A stretch of DNA of 64,000 nt from Ophiura sarsii (lineage: Eukaryota; Echinodermata; Ophiuroidea; Amphilepidida; Ophiuridae): the NCBI GenBank assembly GCA_035610835.1, contig CM069448.1, positions 10,863,717-10,927,716 of the forward strand. Direction: 5' to 3'. How positions within the stretch are numbered: position 1 is the first letter of the stretch; every line of letters starts with the position of its first letter. Position numbers and translations under genes: made by a program. The notes under the pieces are model-generated. The model saw only the letters and a program-made list of their open reading frames with translations. It searched no databases and was not told the origin of the DNA. This document shows, piece by piece, positions 56,485 to 64,000 of this stretch.

Positions 56485-59400
56485 GTGTGTGAATTCTGTG
56501 CCGAAGAAGAGATATGCAGTAGCGGCTTTCATTTACAATATACTATCAATGAGTCACAGGTCAATGTGACATTTTCTTTACTGATTGCTAAAACATACCT
56601 CATGTTTCATTTGAAAAGGGTAATACAAAACTAATGTGATTTTGCTAAAAAATGGTATTTAATTAAGCCCCAAATGTTTGTGATTTCACTGGCAAAAAGG
56701 GTTCTTTTTCACACTAGTCAAACAAGATACGAGGGGTATTTGCAATTCCTTTACACGAGCATGGGTACTTGAATGTTTTGAAAGCAACGATATCGGGGCA
56801 CCAGTCTAAAAAAATGATATTCAACTATGAGGAGATCCTACCCTCTCATTCCAGTTATTTTTCTTAGTGCTTCTAAGGGGGGTGGGGGGGGGGGGGGGAG
56901 GGGGTAATGAATACACTCTGACCTTACTGCACAAAGGAAGATTAACTGAGTATAGATGTTTTCCAAATTATGCGTTGAACTGGGATAAACAAACCGAAAA
57001 CAAGATTATGGACTACTGTGTCCGAATGTTTTCAAAATTATTTTGTTTTCAAATCAGTTGATATTGGCTTAATCTCTCTCAAATAAAGTGTATAGATACA
57101 AGAAGAAATCATGTTGTTCAAATTTTCAGGAAAAAAATTGTTCATTACTACTTTCATTACTACTTATGATGAAAGAATTGAGGTGGGGGGGGGGGGGGGG
57201 GGGGGTGGGATCAACTATGGTAAATCCTTGGTGTAAGACATTCATAAGTTAAACTAGTGTCAAGACCCCATTACGAAATAATGCTGTGTTATCCTTTAAT
57301 CAATCTATAGAGGATTTTGTGCTAGGTTAATTCTGTGCTGTCTTGCAACAAGGATAAACCTCAACTATCTATACTACTTCTCGAGAAATTTCTTTTAATT
57401 TTGATTCAAATTTGACTTTATATTTTGAAGCAACAACTTGACGATGCCATCGGATTATTAGACAACTACAAGAATGGTACAAGGCCTGAGGGTACCACTG
57501 ATGAGCAGCTATGGAAAGCGCAGAAAGTAAAACAGGCAAGTTACAGATTAAGAGAAAGATAGGAAAACAATTATGAAGCTGAAAGGTTCATTCAGTGATG
57601 TCTTGGAGGCGGTGCCCTCAATTTTGATGCAAACTGGGATGTGTGCATTTTTCTAATTGTATTAGGGGCCGTTCATTATTTATGGTGGAGGGGGGGTTGG
57701 GTAAACTATAGGGGGGTCATGTAACTTTCATATGTTGAAATAGGGGGGGTTATGTAACTTTTTATTCTTGAACAGGGGGGGTTGTGTAAATTTGTTCTAA
57801 CTATAAAGATGGTGGTGATTGGATTGATTTTAGAGGCTATTTTGGAGTGTAAATGCCATTTTTTTTCTGCGCTTCGCGCTTATTTACTTAAAACCTATCG
57901 ACTTCAATTTTTGTCTCGCCTGATGTAATCAGAAAGAGACTATGTTATCACTATTTCTGTCCGGCGTCCACCGTCCGCCGTATGCCGTCCGCCGTGTGCT
58001 AAGAAATACCTTTGTGACGCGATATCTGGAGATCCGTAAGGCCTATCGTGATGGGACTTGGTGGAGGGAAGGGGGGTGGTGCCTTCTGTTGCTGATTGAT
58101 TTTTCAAGGTCATCGGGGGTCATACAAGGTCATCGGGGTCAAATATGCTTAAAACTTTTGAGACGCGTTGTGACGCGATATCTAGAGATCCGTAAGGCCT
58201 ATCTTGATGGGACTTGATGTCAGGGAAGGGGGTGGGGTGTTCTTTTGCTGATTAGATTTTCAAGGTCATTGGAGGTCATTCAAGGTCATCGGGGTCAAAT
58301 ATGGGGTCAAATAAGATCCGTAAGGCCGATCTTGATGGGATTTGGTGGAGGGAAGGGGGTGGTGTGTTCTTTTTGCTTATTAAATTTTCAAGGTCATCGG
58401 AGGTCATTCAAGGTCATCGGGGGTCAAATATGGGGTCAAATAAGATCCGTAAGGCCGATCTTGATGGGATTTGGTGGAGGGAAGGGGGGTAGTGTGTTCT
58501 TTTTGCTGATTAAATTTTCAAGGTCACCAGAGGTCATCGGGGTCAAATATGGGGTCAAATAGATCAGTAAGGCCTATATTGATGAGATTTGGTGGAGGAA
58601 AGGGGAGTGGTGTGTTCTTTTTGCTGAATAAATTTTCAAGGTCATCAGAGGTCATTCAAGGTCATCGGGGGTCAAATAAGATCCATAAGGCCTATCTTGA
58701 TTGGATTTGGTGGAGGGAAGGGGGATGGTGTGTTCTTTTTGTTGATTAATTTTTCGGGGTCATCGGGGGTCAAATATGGGGTCAAATAAATCAGTAAGGC
58801 CTATCTTGATGGGATTTGGTGGACGGAAGAGGGATGGTGTGTTCTTTTTGTTGATTAATTTTTCGGGGTCATTGGGGGTCAAATATGGGGTCAAATAGAT
58901 CAGTAAGGCCTATCTTGATGGGATTTGGTGGAGGGAAGGGGGGTGGTGTGTTCTTTTTGTTGATTAATTTTTCGGGGTCATCGGGGGTCAAATATGGGGT
59001 CAAATAGATCAGTAAGGCCTATCTTGATGGGATTTGGTGGAGGGAAGGGGGGTGGTGTGTTCTTTTTGTTGATTAATTTTTCGGGGTCATCGGGGGTCAA
59101 ATATGGGGTCAAATAGATCAGTAAGGCCTATCTTGATGGGATTTGGTGGAGGGAAGTGGGGTGGTGTGTTCTTTTTGTTGATTAATTTTTCGGGGTCATC
59201 GGGGGTCAAATATGGGGTCAAATAGATCAGTAAGGCCTATCTTGATGGGATTTGGTGGACGGAAGAGGGATGGTGTGTTCTTTTTGTTGATTAATTTTTC
59301 GGGGTCATCGGGGGTCAAATATGGGGTCAAATAGATCAGTAAGGCCTATCTTAATGGGATTTGGTGGACGGAAGAGGGATGGGGTGTTCTTTTTGTTGAT

Positions 59401-62400
59401 TTTTTTTCGGGGTCATCGGGGGTCAAATATGGGGTCAAATAGATCAGTAAGGCCTATCTTGATGGGATTTGGTGGACGGAAGAGGGATGGTGTGTTCTTT
59501 TTGTTGCTTCATTTTTCGGAGTCATCGGGGGTCAAATAGATCAGTAAGGCCTATTTTGATGGGATTTGGTGGACGGAAGTGGGATGGTGTGTTCTTTTTG
59601 TTGATTAATTTTTCGGGGTCATCGGGGTCAAATATGGGGTCAAATAGATCAGTAAGGCCTATCTTGATGGGATCTGGTGGACGGAAGAGGGATGGGGTGT
59701 TCTTTTTGTTGATTATTTTTTCGGGGTCATCGGGGGTCAAATATGGGGTCAAATAGATCAGTAAGGCCTATCTTGATGGGATTTGGTGGACGGAAGAGGG
59801 ATGGTGTGTTCTTTTTGTTGATTTATTTTTCGGGGTCATCGGGGGTCAAATATGGGGTCAAATAGATCAGTAAGGCCTATCTTGATGGGATTTGGTGGAG
59901 GGAAGGGGGGTGGTGTGTTCTTTTTGTTGATTAATTTTTCGGGGTCATCGGGGGTCAAATATGGGGTCAAATAGATCAGTAAGGCCTATCTTGATGGGAT
60001 TTGGTGGACGGAAGAGGGATGGTGTGTTCTTTTTGTTGATTCATTTTTAGGGGTCATCGGGGGTCAAATATGGGGTCAAATAGATCAGTAAGGCCTATCT
60101 TGATGGGATTTGGTGGAGGGAAGGGGGGTGGTGTGTTCTTTTTGTTGATTAATTTTTCGGGGTCATCGGGGGTCAAATATGGGGTCAAATAGATCAGTAA
60201 GGCCTATCTTGATGTGATTTGGTGTAGGGAATGGGGTTGGTGTGTTCTTTTTGTTGATTAAATTTTTCAAGGTATTACATCCCTTGCATTAACTACAATG
60301 CATACCTCTGACAGTGCTACATTGTATCATATGTTTCATCATCATTTCTTTCAAGTCACTTTTGATGAACAGGCGAGACGCGCCGTTCGAGAACCGCCTT
60401 GTTTTAACTATGAGACGACTTCTGGACAGCAAATCGATGATATGGTGGAAAAACATCTATATAATCATCAACGGTCAAGACATTAGAGCCACAGGGTGTA
60501 TAATCATGATAATGTTACAAAATCCAATTTCATGATTTAAAAATGTGATTTATTGCATGCTTTTCACCTCATCTCTGCTTTGCACCAATGCTCACAAAAG
60601 TAGAAAGTTTTACTGGATTATACGTTTCTGCTAAGAATGTTCTAACTTGTTTGGGTTATAAAGACTCACAAAACCACCCAAAATGTATAAATATGAAGAA
60701 AAAAATTCCAACTCGCTGCGCTCGCCATTACTAATTTCACGCAAGAAAAGGAAGGGGCATCATAAAATTATTGGCCGTTCAGATAGGGCACAAACAAAAT
60801 TTGCCAACGTATCCATGAACAAAATTCCAAAGGTAAAGACAGCCCCATGTGACAAGTTGATTTTTTTCGGGGAGGGGGGGGGGGGTTGTGTAAAAAGCTA
60901 CTGGTTAGCAGGGGGGTCATGTAATTTTCAGTTTCAGCTGTAGGGGGGGTTAGGTAATTTTAACATACGAGTCTCGAATTTGTCCCAACCCACCCTCCAC
61001 CATAAATAATGAACGGTCCCTTACAATGATCGCGCCTCATGATTGTGCACATGATTGAGATGCGTTCGTGTATGGTTCCACACAATCATAGACATATGCT
61101 GCTTTAATCACAGGAATATATTTTGACATCACTGCGCTGAGTAAGATGAACAAAAAGTATATAGTTGAGTCACGGTAATGAAGTGCTACAGGTTGGTTGT
61201 GTACATTGAGTCAACTTAGTTGCTGATGTCCTGTATGCTATGGCAATAAGATATAAATGTTATAACATTTGAAATAATTTGGATAGTCAAAAACTTCCCC
61301 TTTATCTTTATACTTGTTTATATCTGTGTGATTTACATCGAATTTTTAAAAAAACATTGGGTTTTTCCCCCTCAAAACTTAAAATCAAAATCCAAGTATG
61401 AATAATCTTGGAAACAAAGTTAACTAACTGTGTGTCCTGCTGTGTGCATGTTGTATGTTTACAGGCTTTGATACATCCAGATACAGGGCAGAAGATACTA
61501 ATGCCATTTAGAATGTCGGGTAAGTTCATAGAAATAAAAGGGGAGACATCTGGGGCTATCCGCTGTTGTTATTGTCTATTGCACTGTATGTTCTAAAATC
61601 CAGATACAGGGCTGAAGATACTAATGCCATATAGAATGGTCTGGTAAGTTCATAAAAATCAGCAACACGCACGTACAGTGAAACCTCGTTAACACAAAGT
61701 CTGTTGACACAAAATTCCTTATATCACAAAATGGTTTTGTTCAAGTCCCAAGCTTATATTTTACATAATTATTTAACCTGATAACACAAATTTCTGTTAA
61801 CACAAACTAAAATGTGAGGACCAAGCAACTGGTTCGCATGCGGGTCATACCATTGTTTTTCAATTACCCAAGACCTGCGTACGGCCTTAAGGAATCACAC
61901 CGGTTTGATTGGAGCATATCTCTGGTATACATATTCATGAGGTTATGAATTATGAAAAGAGGTCCTACACAGGTATAGGTAACATCAGCACATACATAGT
62001 CTATTCATTGCATCACAATATCCTGCTCGTCATTCCAGTGCGATGACATTTTTACTCATGTTATATAATTAGAGAAGATTGTCAACTATGGTGCAGATTA
62101 CTAAATTACATATTGACTTTGCCTCCCTACTTGAAGTGAATTAGATGATAGAGTTGTTTTATAGTACACATTTATCAACTATACAGCCATTTTGTGGTAT
62201 ATCCATGGTGTAAGACATTCATAAGATAGACTAGTTTAAGGACCCCATTACAGAATAAAGCTGTATAATCATTTAATCCATCAATAGAGGATTTTGTGCT
62301 AGGTTAATTCTGTGCTGTCTTACACCAAGGATAAACACATTTTCTTATGTCCAGCATCATAGTTACTCTGTTTCCAGTTCATTTATGGGTAATGTATGCC

Positions 62401-63395
62401 CAGTACCAGGGGTCAAATTTTAATTTTTGAGGGCACCCAATTCAAGGCCACTGAACAAATTTATGACGGGGCTCTAAGGCCAACAAATGGTCAAAATTAC
62501 TTCGAAAGTTAACAATGGTCTAGGGCACCAAGGCAAAAACTCAAAAGGGAAGTGAAATTTGAGCCCTGCCCAGTACCTGTATGGGTACTGCGAAAGTACC
62601 AGTGAAATACCACCAAAATAGGCGCACAGTGCCAAGTATGCTACTGTGCGGCTATTGGACCTCACAGGTAGTATACAGTTCCCATACAGATACTAAGCAT
62701 GCAAACTATACCTGTACAGGTACGTACTGGCAGCCGGCTGATGGAAGTCACATAATATTTGCGACATATAAAACTGGACTAGCCATACAAATAATATTTG
62801 TTGCTTGCTGAATTATCTCTTAATTAATTTTTTCCTCATGCTTTTATTCCTCTAGGATACATACCATTTGGCACACCAATCGTCGTAGGTCTGCTGTTGC
62901 CTGGTCAAACACTTTATACTACATTATTTTGGCAAGTAAGTTCAGTTGAGTAATATGTTACAATACATCTGCACACAATGGGTCACATTTATTTTGATCG
63001 ATCATGTTCTGCGTGAAACCAAACTGAAAAAATTCTATAGCAAAAAATGTCATCTGTTGAAAAAAATCGTCTGACACAAATTGTTATAACTTATATTTGT
63101 ATGCATAAAAGTTCAAACATACAGCCATAAAAAAGATTGCGTTTCATAATCACAAAATTAGCTGGGTGCTTTTGGTGCATGTCAGCATGCATTTGGTAAA
63201 ATTATATTATATCACGGTCGATCTTTAAGATTGACAGTGTGCTGTTGCACTGTAAATCACCTATATTCTCCTTTGAAGAAAACCATTGGTTTGTGAGTTT
63301 TATGTTAAACATTGATTTGTCCTTGTTTCTCGTTTCAGTGGTTAAATCAGAGTCATAATGCATGTGTCAACTTTGCAAACAGAAATGCGACAAAG
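56191..63395 (+). CDS. SFXN5: Sideroflexin-5, second copy, partial
   Basis: Mirror-image copy of the minus-strand gene. Exons: A 56191-56259 ([20 protein letters not shown]), B 57431-57535, C 61465-61519 ([18 protein letters not shown]), D 62856-62935 ([18 protein letters not shown]), E 63339-63395 ([19 protein letters not shown]); the rest lies beyond the window. Phases agree at all joins and exon B again ends in a GC donor (CAG|GCAAGT). Over these 366 coding bases the copy differs from the minus-strand gene at four third positions only (two in B, one each in C and D), none changing a residue. No stop or frameshift, so either both copies are functional or they are alleles. The first exon was not found upstream. 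Confidence 0.93.
56463..56485. repeat. Poly-G run
   Basis: About 23 G; mirror position in the left arm is a shorter C run at 48114-48125. Confidence 0.95.
57183..57206. repeat. Poly-G run
   Basis: About 23 G, mirroring the 39-base C run at 47429-47467. Confidence 0.95.
57226..57357. mobile_element. MITE, CCTTGGTGTAAGACA ends (right arm)
   Basis: 'ccttggtgtaagacattcataag' to 'gctgtcttgcaacaagg'. Mirror of 47272-47404. Confidence 0.7.
57665..61020. mobile_element. Harbinger-like TIR element, 3,356 bp, right arm only
   Basis: Ends GGGGCCGTTCATTATTTATGG...CCATAAATAATGAACGGTCCC with TTA at 57662-57664 and 61021-61023. Just inside each end, G-rich direct repeats of 'ggggggt(c/t)atgtaa(c/t)ttt' occur (57710-57800 and 60880-60960). 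The core is the ~109-bp minisatellite. Short open frames at 60300-60540 and 60680-60940 carry no transposase motif. It lies in the SFXN5 B-C intron. Confidence 0.8.
57975..60275. repeat. ~109-bp minisatellite, about 20 units
   Basis: Unit: 'gatcagtaaggcctatcttgatgggatttggtgga...gtgttctttttgttgattaatttttcggggtcatcgggggtcaaatatggggtcaaata'. 'gtaaggcc' starts near 58036, 58190, 58320, 58448, 58567, 58685, 58793, 58902, 59010, 59119 and so on to about 60195. The first units are longer and more diverged, and are preceded by 'cgtccgccgtatgccgtccgccg'; later units are nearly identical with a 108-109-bp period. Open frames of 60-105 codons here only read the repeat. Confidence 0.95.
61595..61645 (+). 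pseudogene. Decayed second copy of SFXN5 exon C (right arm)
   Basis: 'ccagatacagggctgaagatactaatgccatatagaatgg' followed by a donor-like 'ggtaagttcat', about 75 bp after exon C. The acceptor side reads 'ttctaaaatcc', with a stop in the exon's frame. Mirror of 45837-45890. Confidence 0.75.
62199..62333. mobile_element. MITE, CCTTGGTGTAAGACA ends (right arm, second)
   Basis: 'ccatggtgtaagacattcataag' to 'gctgtcttacaccaagg'; mirror of 44338-44468. Confidence 0.7.
62375..62730. repeat. GTAC-rich repeat (right arm)
   Basis: Mirror of 43865-44290: 'cagtacctgtatgggtactgcgaaagtacc', 'caggtagtatacagttcccatac', 'cctgtacaggtacgtac'. Confidence 0.6.
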
Positions 63396-64000
63396 GTAAG
63401 TTAAATAGTTCAAATTAAGTGAAATATTTCTAAATGGAGATGGTTTCTGTAGTCAAATGTAGCCTACAATGTGCAATGAGACTGGGAAACAAGGATGGGT
63501 GGGGCTCTCAATGTAGATAAACTCGATCCTTCATGTCTTCCCTATTTTTCACATGGCCCCTGCGAGGGTGCTCAAATGTGAAGACTGGAAAAAATACAGT
63601 TCCAAAAGTGTGCGCTGATAAACTGCTGAATATACATGAGCTTATTCACGCACCATCATGCCACAGTGCGCCGGTAGTTTAATGCGGCGTTGTACACCGC
63701 GTGATGCGAGGGCGCACAACTTGCTCCCGTGGCTTGGCAACGTCACGATTGTTCGATGCACTGCCTTTAAATTTGACCAATCGGGTGGTATTACTGTTGT
63801 TGCTGTGTACATAATTATGCGCATTCTCGGTATTGGTCATTCATATATGCTAAATACTTTAGCTGTACACTATTTCGCCGTGTTCTTTTCCCAATCCCTC
63901 TTTTTGGTCCGGCATTTTAAAAGATGGCAGCCATATAGAGGGACGCAGGGAACCAGTCTTCCAATGTAATGCTGGGGTAATATTTTAGCATCCAGACGGT
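63396..64000. other. Partial SFXN5 intron E-F to window end
   Basis: Mirror of about 42516-43197, still clearly alignable ('gatggcagccatatagagggacgcaggg' against 42568-42595). No exon is expected here: in the left arm the next exon (F) lies about 0.9 kb further out. Confidence 0.6.

Larger units (their letters stand above)
55636..64000 (+). repeat. Right arm of the SFXN5 inverted duplication
   Basis: Mirror image of 42516-49411, running to the end of the window. Right-only features: the 29-bp repeat expansion at 55880-56140 and the 3.36-kb insertion at 57665-61020. Intron sequence between about 57600 and 61390 otherwise does not align with 46100-47030. Confidence 0.93.

Noticed and set aside
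58245..59756. Several 60-105-codon frames with [19 protein letters not shown] repeats
   Set aside because: The period equals the 109-bp minisatellite and different units fall in different frames; no start or splice context.

Overview
This is an invertebrate animal nuclear genome window. The genes have introns or are intronless receptor genes, spacing is wide, DNA is AT-rich, and small inverted-repeat transposons, tRNA-derived SINE-like sequences, minisatellites and long poly-G/poly-C runs are dense. A type-5 sideroflexin gene, a leucine-rich-repeat GPCR and the repeat style suggest a marine invertebrate, possibly an echinoderm or hemichordate. The species call is inference and is weak.

Layout. 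0.5-1.65 kb: stacked minisatellites. 1.65-10.2 kb: nested repeats. A ~400-bp tandem repeat was split by a Harbinger-like MITE, a TTAA-flanked foldback MITE, a 5'-truncated LINE with an intact reverse transcriptase ORF (4.2-6.9 kb) and a TGACC-rich repeat array (7.0-8.4 kb). 10.5-13.8 kb: an intronless gene for a 1083-residue LRR-GPCR of the relaxin receptor/GRL101 type, with very recent duplications inside its LRR array. 14.3 and 16.4 kb: two fossil exons of sideroflexin-5. 15.1-22.7 kb: a perfect 74-bp-arm hairpin, minisatellites and several TIR elements. 22.9-27.0 kb: three tandem copies of a 1,377-bp unit carrying tRNA-like promoters. 27-32.5 kb: repeats only.

32.7-48.4 kb (minus strand): a sideroflexin-5 gene (SFXN5, mitochondrial carrier family). 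Eleven coding exons with consistent phases were read by eye; only the first N-terminal exon is missing. 56.2-63.4 kb (plus strand): a second SFXN5 copy, five exons before the window ends. The two are arms of a ~21-kb inverted duplication (42.5-49.4 kb against 55.6-64.0 kb) around a foldback element (51.1-53.1 kb) that holds a 100-N assembly gap. Exons common to both arms differ at four sites, all synonymous, while the introns differ by large, cleanly bounded transposon insertions. This could be a real head-to-head duplication or two haplotypes joined by the assembler; the gap at the centre makes the second a serious possibility.

No operons, CRISPR arrays, rRNA genes or convincing functional tRNA genes were seen. 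The real protein-coding content is the LRR-GPCR, two SFXN5 copies and the LINE ORF; the rest is repeats or unassigned sequence.
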